Shown in pieces: positions 17,596 through 26,826 of a stretch of 64,000 nt of DNA. The notes below the pieces were generated by a model, which was not told the DNA's origin, searched no databases, and worked only from the letters and a program-made list of their open reading frames with translations. Origin of the DNA: G965222505 sp965222505. GTDB lineage: Bacteria > Bacteroidota > Rhodothermia > Rhodothermales > DATKEJ01. The stretch covers positions 2,604,001 through 2,668,000 of the forward strand of contig OZ244956.1 in assembly GCA_965222505.1 (NCBI GenBank). The letters run 5' to 3'. Position 1 is the stretch's first letter; each line of letters begins with the position of its first letter. The position numbers were made by a program, and so were the translations under genes.

Positions 17596-18791
17596 GGGGC
17601 GGATCGGGTTTGGGCGTTGAGGGCAGCCTGAATGACGTTCAACGCTGCATCTAGTACATCAAAAGGAATATTCAGCGGGGGGGCCAGCCGGACCAGCGTG
17701 TCCGAGTGGAGTGTCCACCCCAGCAATACATTGTTTTCAAGGCACCGGGCGACGGCCTGCTCGGTAACAGCACGGTTTACCAATTCCATGCCAAGCATGG
17801 CCCCACGCCCACGTACCTCTCGGATGAGCGGGTGGTGAAGCCGTGTGCGGACCCGCCGTTCAATGTCCACCGCACGGGCGGGCAGTTTTTCGTCCAGTAA
17901 AACCGACAGGGCTGCATGGGCCGCTGCACAACCCACGGGATGCCCCCCGAAGGTCGTTACATGACTCAGCGGTGGGTCTGAGCGGAAGGTGGCCATCAAT
18001 GCCGGCCCGGCCACAAAGGCACCAAGGGGCATACCTCCGCCCATTGCTTTGGCGAGGCACAGCACATCGGGTATCACCCCAAACGATTCAAAGGCAAAGA
18101 GCGTCCCGGTACGGCCAAAGCCGGTCTGGACCTCATCGAAAATAAGCAATGCCCCGGTTTCATCACAGCGGCGGCGCAGGGCAAGCATCCATTCAGGAGT
18201 GGGCACGCGAATGCCCCCTTCCCCCTGAATCGGCTCGGTGATGACGCAAGCAACGTCTTCTGTGATGGCCGACAGGGCACGAATATCGTTGAACGGCAAG
18301 AAGGTAACGCCGGGCAGTAGTGGGCGGTATGGGTCCTGGTACACGGCACGGCCCGTGACAGAAAGCGAACCGTGCGTATCTCCGTGGTAGGACCGCTCGA
18401 AGGCCACCATTTGGGTGCGCCCGGTATACTTTTTGGCGAGCTTGAGCGCCCCTTCATTGGCTTCGGTGCCGGAGTTACAAAAGTACGTGACCTGAAGTTG
18501 GGGCGGAAGCTGGGTGGCCAGCAGCGTAGCAAAGTCCACCTGGGCCTGTTGGATGAACTCCCCATAAACCATGACGTGCAGGTGGCGGTCCACCTGGGCA
18601 TGGATGGCCTCGACCACGCGGGGGTGCCGGTGCCCCAGAGAGGAGACCGCGATGCCGCTGATCATGTCCACGAAGCGCCGTCCGTCGGCAAGTTCAATAA
18701 ACGGACCTTCGGCACGTGCAACCGTCAGGCCGAGCGGAAAATCGCTGGTGAGGGCGATGTGGGTACGAAATTGATCGGCAAGGGCCTGCAT
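17592..18791 (-). CDS. Class III PLP-dependent aminotransferase (acetylornithine/ornithine type)
   Basis: 399 residues from ATG 18791 (an upstream in-frame TTG at 18812 is less likely). The family landmarks are present: YFCNSGTEANEGALKLAKKY, ERSYHGDTHGSLSVTG, ITEPIQGEGG, the PLP-binding DEVQTGFGRTG, the Schiff-base lysine in CLAKAMGGGMPLGAF, and TTFGGHPVGCAAA. The group covers acetylornithine, ornithine and related omega-aminotransferases; the exact substrate cannot be told, because no arginine or other pathway genes are near. It is the first gene of a three-gene chain with the lipoprotein and NFACT genes, linked by overlaps. Confidence 0.9.
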   Translation of the reverse strand: MQALADQFRTHIALTSDFPLGLTVARAEGPFIELADGRRFVDMISGIAVSSLGHRHPRVVEAIHAQVDRHLHVMVYGEFIQQAQVDFATLLATQLPPQLQVTYFCNSGTEANEGALKLAKKYTGRTQMVAFERSYHGDTHGSLSVTGRAVYQDPYRPLLPGVTFLPFNDIRALSAITEDVACVITEPIQGEGGIRVPTPEWMLALRRRCDETGALLIFDEVQTGFGRTGTLFAFESFGVIPDVLCLAKAMGGGMPLGAFVAGPALMATFRSDPPLSHVTTFGGHPVGCAAAHAALSVLLDEKLPARAVDIERRVRTRLHHPLIREVRGRGAMLGMELVNRAVTEQAVARCLENNVLLGWTLHSDTLVRLAPPLNIPFDVLDAALNVIQAALNAQTRSAP

Positions 18792-18822
18792 GGAATGCGT
18801 GTGGTGATACAACTAAACGATG

Positions 18823-18953
18823 TGCGTTGTACGTATTGCGTAATGCGTGTTGCGTGATTTTTTTGAGTCATTACGTTCAAATACCGTAGAAGCTGCGAAT
18901 CCTCAAAAGGGTACATTCATTCCCGGCGAAATTCACGCATCGCGCATCAAGCA
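18823..18953. repeat. Inverted pair of heptanucleotide repeat arrays
   Basis: Five consecutive 7-base units around the consensus TGCGTRA occupy 18823-18857 (TGCGTTG, TACGTAT, TGCGTAA, TGCGTGT, TGCGTGA). Three units in the opposite orientation (TCACGCA, TCGCGCA, TCAAGCA) occupy 18933-18953. The arrays flank a 75-base spacer and would pair as an imperfect hairpin. They sit in the divergent intergenic region between the aminotransferase and the 2PGK-like gene. The same architecture with different unit sequences recurs at 48107-48166 and 49036-49126. Confidence 0.65.
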
Positions 18954-19031
18954 TCCATTTTCAAGATACTGAAACTTGCTTTCGTTGTTCTCTGGATTCT
19001 ACCTTGCGGGTACGCAACCCTTCATAATTTT

Positions 19032-20219
19032 ATGGCCAAAACGTACGTTATCAACCTGGAAGAGGAGAGCCGGGTGCCGTTTTTACGCGGCATTATGACG
19101 CGCTCCCTTCAAAATGCAGGCCTGCCGTTCGCGGAAGCCTATGCCATCGCCTCACGCATCCGGGACAGCCTGGAAGACACGGCTGAAATCACAGCGAGCG
19201 AACTGAGCGAAGTGGTTGCCAAATACCTGGAGAAGACCGATCACGCCGAAGCCCTGCAACGCTACAAAGACCGCAAGTTGGGCCTAGAGCCCATCATCAT
19301 TTTCGATGAACAAGGTTCGGTACCCTTCTCCAAGAACCGGCTCTCTCAGTCTCTCGAACTCTGTGCCCTCTCCAAAGATAGCGGATACACCATTGCACTG
19401 GGCATTGAGCGCGAGTTGCACGCCCAGGGCAAAGTCCAGCTCGATGCCGACGAACTAGCGCATTTCACCTATGAATACTTACTCAAGGCCAAAGATCCAG
19501 AGGTCGTCCATCGCTATCTACAATGGCTCGAATTTACCCGAAGCGGACGGCCTTTGATTATACTCATCGGTGGCTCCACGGGCACCGGTAAAAGCACCCT
19601 CAGTGCCGAACTGGCCCACCGGCTCGATATTGTGCGCACCCAGTCCACGGACATGCTGCGCGAAGTCATGCGCCTGATGCTCCCGGCCTCCCTGGTCCCG
19701 ACCCTGCACATGTCCACCTTCAAAGCCTGGGAAGCGCTGCCCTACCGCGAGAAAGACACCACTTACCTCGCCGATGGCTATTATACGCAAGCGGGCCAGG
19801 TCACCATTGGTATTGAGGGGGTTTTGAGACGGGCCGAGCGAGAGCAGGTCTCACTCATTCTCGAAGGCATCCACGTTCATCCCGCACTGCAAGCGAAACT
19901 GGTCGATGATCTGGATGCGATTGTTGTACCGGTGTTGCTGGCCGTTTTAAGAAAGAAAATGTTGCGCCAGCGGCTCAGGGGGCGCGGGCAGCAGGTGCCG
20001 TCCCGCCGGGCCATGCGGTACATGGAACATTTTGATGCCATCTGGAACTTACAATCCATCCTCATTGCCGAGGCCGACCGGTACCATATTCCCATCATCC
20101 CGAATACCAACAATGAAGAGGATACCCTCCGCCTGATGATGGATACCATTGCCGAAACCCTTTCTCAAGAATTCCCCGGTGACCCTAAAAAAATCTTTAA
20201 AGACAGAGCCGCCAGCTAA
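19032..20219 (+). CDS. 2-phosphoglycerate kinase-like P-loop protein with tandem ATP-cone-like domains
   Basis: 395 residues. Two ATP-cone-like regions (about 10-80, RVPFLRGIMTRSLQNAGLPF; and 93-168, SVPFSKNRLSQSLELCALS) precede a P-loop kinase domain with GGSTGTGKST at 180-189, STDMLREVMR near 205-214, and LILEGIHVHP. This is the COG2074 family, whose archaeal members convert 2-phosphoglycerate to 2,3-bisphosphoglycerate on the way to cyclic diphosphoglycerate. Bacterial members have mostly uncharacterised substrates. The stop overlaps the start of the phosphoglycerate mutase (TAATG), which supports a 2-phosphoglycerate-related substrate. That link is inference. Confidence 0.8.
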   Translation: MAKTYVINLEEESRVPFLRGIMTRSLQNAGLPFAEAYAIASRIRDSLEDTAEITASELSEVVAKYLEKTDHAEALQRYKDRKLGLEPIIIFDEQGSVPFSKNRLSQSLELCALSKDSGYTIALGIERELHAQGKVQLDADELAHFTYEYLLKAKDPEVVHRYLQWLEFTRSGRPLIILIGGSTGTGKSTLSAELAHRLDIVRTQSTDMLREVMRLMLPASLVPTLHMSTFKAWEALPYREKDTTYLADGYYTQAGQVTIGIEGVLRRAEREQVSLILEGIHVHPALQAKLVDDLDAIVVPVLLAVLRKKMLRQRLRGRGQQVPSRRAMRYMEHFDAIWNLQSILIAEADRYHIPIIPNTNNEEDTLRLMMDTIAETLSQEFPGDPKKIFKDRAAS

Positions 20220-21490
20220 TGCAGACATCCAAAGGGGTAATGATCATTCTCGACGGCCTTGGGGATCGCCCATCCACCACACTCAATGGTCAGACACCGC
20301 TAGAGGCTGCGCATACCCCAAACTTCGACCGGATGGCTGCCGAGGGCCTCACCGGCATGATGTATCCGGTTGCCCCCTGGGTTCCCGTCGGCACCCAGAC
20401 GGGCATGGGGCTGTTGCTCGGTCTGGCCCGCGCCGACCTTCCCCTGCTGGCCCGAGGCCCTGTGGAGGCCGCCGGGGTCGAACTCCCCCTGGCCCACGGC
20501 GATGTGGCCCTGCGCTGCAACTTTGCCACACTGGAGCCGTACGGCAATGATTTTTCCATCCTTGACCGGCGGGCCGGGCGTATCTCCGAAAAGACCCAGG
20601 TCCTCGCCGAGGCCATCAATGGCCTGGACCTCGGTAACGGCTTAACGACGCGGTTCCGGGCCGCCACCCAACACCGCGCCGTGCTGGTCATCTCCGGCCC
20701 CGGACTCTCCAGCAAAATTACCAACACCGATCCCGGGGCCAGCCGAAAGGCCGAGGGGCTACACTGGTGCCGCCCGTACGTGCCCGGTGACGCTGCGGCA
20801 ACCCGTACAGCGGAGGCCATCAATACCTTCACCCGCACCAGCTACAAGATTTTGAATGCCCACCCCGTCAACCGGGCACGGGCCGCGAACAATCTGCCGG
20901 TGGCCAACGGCCTCATCACCCGGGGCGCGGGCCGGGGCACCGCATTGCGTAACCTGATCCGGCACCTGGGCCTGCGGGCAGCAGTAGTAACCGGTGAGGG
21001 CACCGTCGTGGGCCTGGGACGACTCTTCGGATTTGACGTTATCACTTCACCCAACTTCACTGCGACTCCCCAAACGGACCTTGTAGCGAAAGTCTCCGCC
21101 GTGCAGACCGCATTGGAAACCCACGACATCGTGTTTCTCCACATCAAAGGCACCGATGTCTGTGCTCATGACCACAGCCCGGAAGCCAAAAAAGCCTTTC
21201 TGGAGCGCATTGATGCCGCCCTTGCCCCCCTGATGGACCAGGGTTTGGTGATGGGCATCACAGGCGACCATACGACTGATTCACGCCAGGGACGGCATAC
21301 CGGAGATCCGGTGCCCGCGTGCCTGACGGGTCCCTACATCCGCAAAGATATCAACACCACCTTCGGGGAAACGGTCTGTATGCGCGGCGGCATGCGGCAA
21401 CTGGCCGCTACATCCTTCCTCTATGGCATCCTGGACATGATGAACGTCACCCACAACTTCCGCGCCCACGAATACGGGTTTTTTTTGTAA
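20219..21490 (+). CDS. apgM: Archaeal-type cofactor-independent phosphoglycerate mutase (ApgM family)
   Basis: 423 residues of the alkaline-phosphatase-superfamily aPGAM type: KGVMIILDGLGDRPSTTLNG at the start (Asp12 metal ligand), VALRCNFATL, LDRRAGRIS, NAHPVNRARAANNLPVAN, then the metal ligands Asp313 and His317 (KGTDVCAHDH), Asp350-His351 (ITGDHTT) and His360 (RHTGDPVP). It interconverts 2- and 3-phosphoglycerate. The usual serine nucleophile, expected in a GSDTAH-type motif, aligns here with VPVGTQTGMG, so Thr59 takes its place. That makes mutase activity plausible but not certain. It forms an overlapping pair with the 2PGK-like gene. Confidence 0.85.
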   Translation: MQTSKGVMIILDGLGDRPSTTLNGQTPLEAAHTPNFDRMAAEGLTGMMYPVAPWVPVGTQTGMGLLLGLARADLPLLARGPVEAAGVELPLAHGDVALRCNFATLEPYGNDFSILDRRAGRISEKTQVLAEAINGLDLGNGLTTRFRAATQHRAVLVISGPGLSSKITNTDPGASRKAEGLHWCRPYVPGDAAATRTAEAINTFTRTSYKILNAHPVNRARAANNLPVANGLITRGAGRGTALRNLIRHLGLRAAVVTGEGTVVGLGRLFGFDVITSPNFTATPQTDLVAKVSAVQTALETHDIVFLHIKGTDVCAHDHSPEAKKAFLERIDAALAPLMDQGLVMGITGDHTTDSRQGRHTGDPVPACLTGPYIRKDINTTFGETVCMRGGMRQLAATSFLYGILDMMNVTHNFRAHEYGFFL

Positions 21491-21508
21491 CTTGGCACAT
21501 TCCAAGTT
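21489..21508 (+). terminator. Short stem-loop after the mutase gene
   Basis: AACTTGG, loop CACATT, CCAAGTT gives a perfect 7-bp stem that begins at the stop codon and is followed by TT, then CAAGTTTT. It is a plausible weak intrinsic terminator before the large secreted protein gene. Confidence 0.4.
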
Positions 21509-21552
21509 TTCAAGTTTTACAGTAAAGAAGAACACGGACGCAGAGGCACAAA

Positions 21553-24500
21553 ATGAAGCGACCTCCTGTAGGGGGGCGAGCGGCTACTTGGCTCATCCTC
21601 CTCTTTTGCACATCATCAGCCTCCTTCGCCCAAACCCTCGGCACTTGTGGCCCAAGCACAGCCACGGCGGACTTGGATATCAACAATGTGCAAGCGCGTA
21701 TATTTAACAACGGGGGATTATTTTGGAAAGAAGGAGAGCGAATGTACCGCGTACCCAAGACAGGCACCGCACACAGTATATTTTCTGCTGCACTGTGGGT
21801 AGGCGGTATGGTTGAGGATGTGCTGCACTTTTCCGGAGCGGATTATGGACCCTGGGAATTTTGGGCCGGCCCCTTGGATGCCTCCGGCGCTCCCCCAACT
21901 GACTGTGCACCCTACGATCGGATCTATAAAGTCAGCAAACAAGACCTGATCAATTACAAGATCAAAGGCTTGATCACGGATGACCTTGCCGACTGGCCCG
22001 TAGCGTTGGGTGCACCTGTTGTTGATGGCGACGGCGTACCCGGCAACTATAACCTCGCAGGCGGCGACCTGCCCCAACTGATGGGAGATCAAACCCTCTG
22101 GTGGGTCATGAATGACAGAGGCAATTGGCATGCCTGGAGCCTGGGTGAACCCCTTGGCCTGGAAATACATGCTACCGCCTTCGCCTACGACCATCCTGGC
22201 CCCTTTGAAAACACCACATTTTACAAGTATACCCTGCACTATAAAGGCACCCAAACGATCACGGATTTCTGGTTCGGCATGTGGACAGACACCGACCTGG
22301 GCCACTCCTTTGATGATTACACAGGATCTGACTCGACGCGCAGCCTCGGTTATGCCTGGAATGGTGATGATTTCGATGAAGGGAATACCGGGTATGGAGA
22401 CACCCCACCTGCCGTGGGGCTTGATTTTGTACAGGGCTTGTTATCCGATATGGACGGAACAGACAATGACCGCGATGGCACCACCGATGAAGCAGGCGAA
22501 CGCACACCTGTATCCATGTTCACGTCCTACAACAACGAAACCTCGGAACAGGGCAATCCAGACCACGGCGAAGATGCCTACCGGTATCTACAGAGTCGAT
22601 GGCTAGACGATGTGCCGATTACCTACGGTGGAACCGGTCGAGGACATTCGGCCACACCGGTGCGCTTCATGTATCCGGACGATCCACCGGCCTTTTGGAG
22701 TGAATCAAACATTGATGATCTGGGAACGGCAACAAACCCGGCTGATCGCCGCTTTGTGGTAGCTGCAGGCCCGTCCATGCTGCAACCCGGCGAGGTGCGA
22801 GATGTGATTCTGGCTATTGTATGGGCACGCGGCGCAGACCGATTCAAGTCCGTTCAATCGCTTAAAATAGCAGACGATACCGTACAAGCCGCTTTTGATG
22901 CACAGACCATTGCGTACCCGCCCATCCAGATCAACCCGCCCGATGCTGCTCCGGATCAACCTACTGAGGTACTGCTCACCTGGGCTGCCGTCCCTGGCCT
23001 CATCACCGCATACGACCTCGAATGGGATACCGATCCGACCTTTTCAAACCCGAACCAGGCAACCACAGCCAATACCCTCTATACACTAACCAACCTTCTG
23101 CCCGGCACAACCTATTCTTGGCGGGTTCGCGCCGCTGCACTAAACGAACCCTTAAACCCGTGGTCGGATGTGCACACGTTTTCCGTTGCTTCCGGCCCTA
23201 ACGCAGCCCCGTTTGTCCTTAATCCCATCCAGAATCACATACTGGAAACGCTGGGTCTTCCCCTCTTGATTGATTTGGAGACCTCCCCCCGGGTCTTTTT
23301 TGATCCCAACGACGATCCACTTACTTACCAGACCGTATCCAGCGATCCGATCAATGTGGCCTCCGCTGAACTTGCGGGTTCAGTGCTGATCGTATCCCCT
23401 CTCCACCAGGGCCAGGTCACCATCACCGTTACGGCGCAAGATCCAGGCGGGCTCTCCGTCGATGAAACCTTCGAGGTCACGGTATTGCCCGAGGAAGAAG
23501 GACGTTTAGAGCCTTTCCTCGATTTTCTGGTCGTTGAAAATGCCGGGGGCGTGCTGGACCCGCCCGAATATGCGGCCTTCGCTGAACACGGGTTTCCGAC
23601 CGTTTTTACGTCGGGTATACTAACGGACCGGCAGCAGGTTGGCCCAGCAAAGTGGGCCTTTGCGACCCACGGCACCGGGCAGGCCGCCTATGAGACCTTC
23701 AAGTCGTGGGTTGTACCAACAGAGATCAACGGCCTATTCCCGGCTCCCTACGACTTTGAGATGCGCTTTACCACCGACGGGGGATATTGCTACCCGGGCA
23801 ACTCATCTGAACCCCTCATTCCTGTGCCGTTTGAGCTCTGGCGTACCGGCACCAATACCCCGAATGACCCCTCGGACGATGTGCGTCTAACCTGCTGGGT
23901 TTGGGACAGGAACGGTGAGGGCACCTTCAACCTGAGTGAGCCGGATCATGATGCATCGGATGGCCTGGATGACCCCTACACGGATCGGTTTTATTGGTAT
24001 GTACCGGCTGACGACTCACCGGGTACAAGTGGATATGAAGCCGATCTTGAAGCCATGAACAACCGTACCTATCGTCGCGATGGTTCATTGATCTTGTCCC
24101 GAACCGTACTGGTCAATGTCGATGGCGGTACGGCCCCTCCCTACAACCAAGCCCTGCCCGAAGAAGGCACCGTCTTCCGTATCATCGGCGGCAAACCCGT
24201 TGCCCCAGAGGTTAACGTGTGGCTCCAAGGTCCCTACGCCGACGGCACGATGCACACCGAACTTAACCGAGCATCTGTACTGCCTCTTACCCAGCCCTTC
24301 GATCATTTTCCGTGGTTTTACTTTGGACCGGAGCAGGTAGACTCCGGATTTTTCGATGCCCATCCTGAGATCGTGGATTGGGTCTTGCTGCACCTGCGTA
24401 CCGGAGACCCCGAGGCCACACCCATGCAAACGGTTGCATCCAGAGCCGCCTTCCTCAAAGCAGACGGCCAAATTGTAGATACCGATGGGATGAGTAAAGT

Positions 24501-24870
24501 CGTGTTCACGCCAGAGGCGCTTGGTCCCTATCACCTGGTGGTCAAGCCACGCAACCATATCCCAGTGATGTCGAACCTGGCCTTTTCGTTCTTCAATAAT
24601 CCTGCTATTGACTTCACGACAAGCCAAACGGCAGCTTTCGGAAATTATCCTATGGTTGAACTGGATGAACGTACTTATGGACTCTACGGCGGGGATGGCG
24701 ATGCCAATGGAAACGTCACGGCCTTCGATTTCCTCAATATATGGTTACCCCAAAACGGCCAAACGGGCTACCTGCAGGGAGATTTCAACTTGAGTAGTGA
24801 TGTAACAGCCTTTGATTTCCTCAATGTATGGCTAACGTCGAATGGACGAGGCAGCCAAGTCCCGGAATGA
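21553..24870 (+). CDS. Large secreted multidomain protein with dockerin-like C-terminus
   Basis: 1105 residues with a signal peptide ending near ASFAQ (residue 27). The first 460 residues contain calcium-type acidic loops (DMDGTDNDRDGTTDEAGE). Residues about 470-550 are a fibronectin type III-like module (PTEVLLTWAAVPGLITAYDLEW, TTYSWRVRA) and about 560-650 an Ig/cadherin-like module (VTITVTAQDPGGLSVDETF). The last 230 residues are shared with the HzsA-like protein at 52547: HPEIVDWVLLHLR, RAAFLKADGQIVDTDG, the RNHIPVMSN segment, then two dockerin-like EF-hand loops (GDGDANGNVTAFDFLNIW and DFNLSSDVTAFDFLNVW) and the tail GSQVPE. It is extracellular or on the cell surface. The function is unknown. 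It has no classic T9SS KLLL-type tail. Confidence 0.8.
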   Translation: MKRPPVGGRAATWLILLFCTSSASFAQTLGTCGPSTATADLDINNVQARIFNNGGLFWKEGERMYRVPKTGTAHSIFSAALWVGGMVEDVLHFSGADYGPWEFWAGPLDASGAPPTDCAPYDRIYKVSKQDLINYKIKGLITDDLADWPVALGAPVVDGDGVPGNYNLAGGDLPQLMGDQTLWWVMNDRGNWHAWSLGEPLGLEIHATAFAYDHPGPFENTTFYKYTLHYKGTQTITDFWFGMWTDTDLGHSFDDYTGSDSTRSLGYAWNGDDFDEGNTGYGDTPPAVGLDFVQGLLSDMDGTDNDRDGTTDEAGERTPVSMFTSYNNETSEQGNPDHGEDAYRYLQSRWLDDVPITYGGTGRGHSATPVRFMYPDDPPAFWSESNIDDLGTATNPADRRFVVAAGPSMLQPGEVRDVILAIVWARGADRFKSVQSLKIADDTVQAAFDAQTIAYPPIQINPPDAAPDQPTEVLLTWAAVPGLITAYDLEWDTDPTFSNPNQATTANTLYTLTNLLPGTTYSWRVRAAALNEPLNPWSDVHTFSVASGPNAAPFVLNPIQNHILETLGLPLLIDLETSPRVFFDPNDDPLTYQTVSSDPINVASAELAGSVLIVSPLHQGQVTITVTAQDPGGLSVDETFEVTVLPEEEGRLEPFLDFLVVENAGGVLDPPEYAAFAEHGFPTVFTSGILTDRQQVGPAKWAFATHGTGQAAYETFKSWVVPTEINGLFPAPYDFEMRFTTDGGYCYPGNSSEPLIPVPFELWRTGTNTPNDPSDDVRLTCWVWDRNGEGTFNLSEPDHDASDGLDDPYTDRFYWYVPADDSPGTSGYEADLEAMNNRTYRRDGSLILSRTVLVNVDGGTAPPYNQALPEEGTVFRIIGGKPVAPEVNVWLQGPYADGTMHTELNRASVLPLTQPFDHFPWFYFGPEQVDSGFFDAHPEIVDWVLLHLRTGDPEATPMQTVASRAAFLKADGQIVDTDGMSKVVFTPEALGPYHLVVKPRNHIPVMSNLAFSFFNNPAIDFTTSQTAAFGNYPMVELDERTYGLYGGDGDANGNVTAFDFLNIWLPQNGQTGYLQGDFNLSSDVTAFDFLNVWLTSNGRGSQVPE

Positions 24871-24885
24871 AAACCGTCATTCCGG
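24862..24885. terminator. Bidirectional terminator-like hairpin over two convergent stops
   Basis: CCGGAATGA (24862-24870), loop AAACCG, TCATTCCGG (24877-24885): a perfect 9-bp stem that contains the stop codons of both convergent genes. Neither side has a strong T-run, so it is either a compact shared terminator or a barrier against antisense read-through. Confidence 0.55.
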
Positions 24886-25542
24886 CAAGGTCACCGATGC
24901 TGACCGGCGGATTTCGGGGAAGGGCAGGGCGACGGTCGAGGCGATGTTCGAAAGGTGAGAACCGATCCGGCTCATGGTGCGTGTGGCAAGCGCCATCACG
25001 ACGGCCACGTTCACCGGAACGGTGGCGGCACCGGAGAGATCGGTCAGGTAGTCTGCGATGATGGTTTTGTTGGTGGCGCTTTCGGCCATCACGCCCCGGG
25101 CCAATGCGGCATCGTGCTGCACGAAGCCCTCACGGGTCATGTCAAACATCGTCAGGAGACGGTCCCGCAGGATGCGTTGCACACTTACCTGGGTGTTTTT
25201 CCGGGGATGTTGGGCCAGTTGGCCGATTTCGGCAAGGGATTTGGTAAGGTCGCCGATGCGTTCGGCATCCTGCACGATGGTCATCAGCAGCAACCCGAAG
25301 ACCATCTCCGGATTTGAGCGTTCGGTGACGTGGGTGAATACCGCCTGCCGGATGTCTTGCTCCTTCTGGTTCACCGTCCGATCAGCAGCGTAGAGGTCCA
25401 TTTCGAGCGGCTCATTGTCCAGCAAAAAGCCGGTGGCGGCAACAAACATCTCGCGGGTTGTTTCCAGCATCGTCGTCACATCCCGCGTGGCATCTTGCAC
25501 CAGCGGCGGCACGTTTCCCTTAAAGAAATCAAAAAATCCCAT
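24877..25542 (-). CDS. PhoU-domain protein (stand-alone)
   Basis: 221 residues, all helical. The PhoU fingerprint is visible in QDAERIGDLTKSLAEIG (the E-R-x-x-D metal-binding motif), and a second helical repeat at LATRTMSRIGSHLSNIAS has the related but weaker R-I-G-S. The N-terminus MGFFDFFKGNVPPL is like that of small Bacteroidota PhoU-like proteins. It lies away from the pst operons, upstream of nothing phosphate-related, and 39 bases after the response regulator/phosphatase gene on the same strand. It probably senses or tunes a transporter or kinase, but no partner can be named. Confidence 0.8.
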   Translation of the reverse strand: MGFFDFFKGNVPPLVQDATRDVTTMLETTREMFVAATGFLLDNEPLEMDLYAADRTVNQKEQDIRQAVFTHVTERSNPEMVFGLLLMTIVQDAERIGDLTKSLAEIGQLAQHPRKNTQVSVQRILRDRLLTMFDMTREGFVQHDAALARGVMAESATNKTIIADYLTDLSGAATVPVNVAVVMALATRTMSRIGSHLSNIASTVALPFPEIRRSASVTLPE

Positions 25543-25581
25543 ATTGTAGTGCGGAGTGCGGAAGGTACGGCGCCTCAGGCC

Positions 25582-26757
25582 TTAAGTGCCATCTTGCCTC
25601 TGGTAGCGAACGGCCAGTAGCGTGATATCGTCGGTGCGGGAAACAAGATCGGCAAAGGCGGAGACCTGTTCCATCAACCGGTATACAGTCTCTTTCGGCT
25701 GCTCCTTAACCATTTCCGTCAGGGCATGTTGCAATCCGGCTTCCGAAAATTCCTGGCCCTCCGGGTTGCGGGCTTCCGAGAGACCATCTGTATACATCAG
25801 CAGGCCATCGCCGGGTTCAAGGGTCACGGCACCGGCCCGATACGGAAAGTCCTTAAGGAGGCAAACGGCAATCCCCCCGACCCGTTCGAGGGGCACCACA
25901 GCCCCATCCGTGCGGCATACAAAAGGCAGATTATGGCCGGCATTACAGTACGCCAAGTGTCCGGTGTGCAAGTCCAGCACCCCAAAAAAGACCGTGACGA
26001 ACATCTCGGAGAGGCTCTCCGGATACAGTTGCCGATTGAGTGCCCGGATACACGCATCGGGCGAGGTACCCTGCGAGGCCAGGGTCTTGAGGGCCATGCG
26101 GCAGACGGTCATGAACAACGCCGCTGTAATGCCCTTGCCGGAAGCATCCCCGATCACGACCCCCAACCGGTGGTCATCCAGTAAAAAGTAATCGTAAAAA
26201 TCGCCCCCCACTTCCCGTGCAGCAATCATCTTCCCGTACACGGCCACATCAGCCCGATCCGGGAACGGGGCCGGGAGGGCGGCTTCCTGAATCCGCCGGG
26301 CAATGTCCAGTTCACGCTGCACGGCGGCCAGTTTCCGCCGGGCCGCTGCGGCTTCCTGAAACGTATGCAGTTCGCGGAGCGACTTGAGCATGGTCGTTTC
26401 CAGGTCCTCAAAGTCGATGGGCTTCGTCACGAAGTCGAACGCTCCCCGGTTCATAGCCGTCCGGATGTTGGCCATGTCTCCATAGGCCGAAACCACGACG
26501 GTGCGGAAGGTCCGGTTCAGGTCCGCCAGGTGACGCAGGAGCGTCAGCCCATCCATGCGCGGCATGTTCAGGTCGGTCAGAATCAGGCCAATGTCCGGAT
26601 CGGCCTGGAGACGGTCGAGGGCTTCCTTGCCATCTTCGGCAAAGGTAAACGCCCACTCGTCGCGCCGGAGGTACCGGCGAAACTTCTGCCGCATCAGCAA
26701 TTGCAGATCCGGCTCATCATCCACGACGAGTATTTTATGAGGCATGTTCCGTTGCAT
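25582..26757 (-). CDS. Response regulator fused to PP2C/SpoIIE phosphatase (RsbU-like)
   Basis: 391 residues. A receiver domain (4-125) with Asp62 in LTDLNMP, a short coiled coil (LAAVQRELDIARRIQEAALP), and a PPM/SpoIIE serine phosphatase domain (165-390) with the metal-binding GGDFYDYF, VIGDASGKGITAALFM, and GDGLLMYTDGLSEARN, and a final DDITLLAVR. This is the standard design of enzymes that dephosphorylate anti-anti-sigma factors in partner-switching stress control. No STAS or anti-sigma gene is nearby. The second ATG (26745) has a GGA just upstream and may be the true start. Confidence 0.92.
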   Translation of the reverse strand: MQRNMPHKILVVDDEPDLQLLMRQKFRRYLRRDEWAFTFAEDGKEALDRLQADPDIGLILTDLNMPRMDGLTLLRHLADLNRTFRTVVVSAYGDMANIRTAMNRGAFDFVTKPIDFEDLETTMLKSLRELHTFQEAAAARRKLAAVQRELDIARRIQEAALPAPFPDRADVAVYGKMIAAREVGGDFYDYFLLDDHRLGVVIGDASGKGITAALFMTVCRMALKTLASQGTSPDACIRALNRQLYPESLSEMFVTVFFGVLDLHTGHLAYCNAGHNLPFVCRTDGAVVPLERVGGIAVCLLKDFPYRAGAVTLEPGDGLLMYTDGLSEARNPEGQEFSEAGLQHALTEMVKEQPKETVYRLMEQVSAFADLVSRTDDITLLAVRYQRQDGT

Positions 26758-26826
26758 CTATGGGGCGAAAGAACCGTCAGTATATTGCGCCAATCCCATC
26801 TTTTCCAACGAACCTGACCCAAAACC

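Noticed and set aside
16291..17631. A 446-residue plus-strand open frame
   Set aside because: Antisense to the lipoprotein gene. The latter has a signal peptide, helical repeats and start/stop overlaps with both neighbours.
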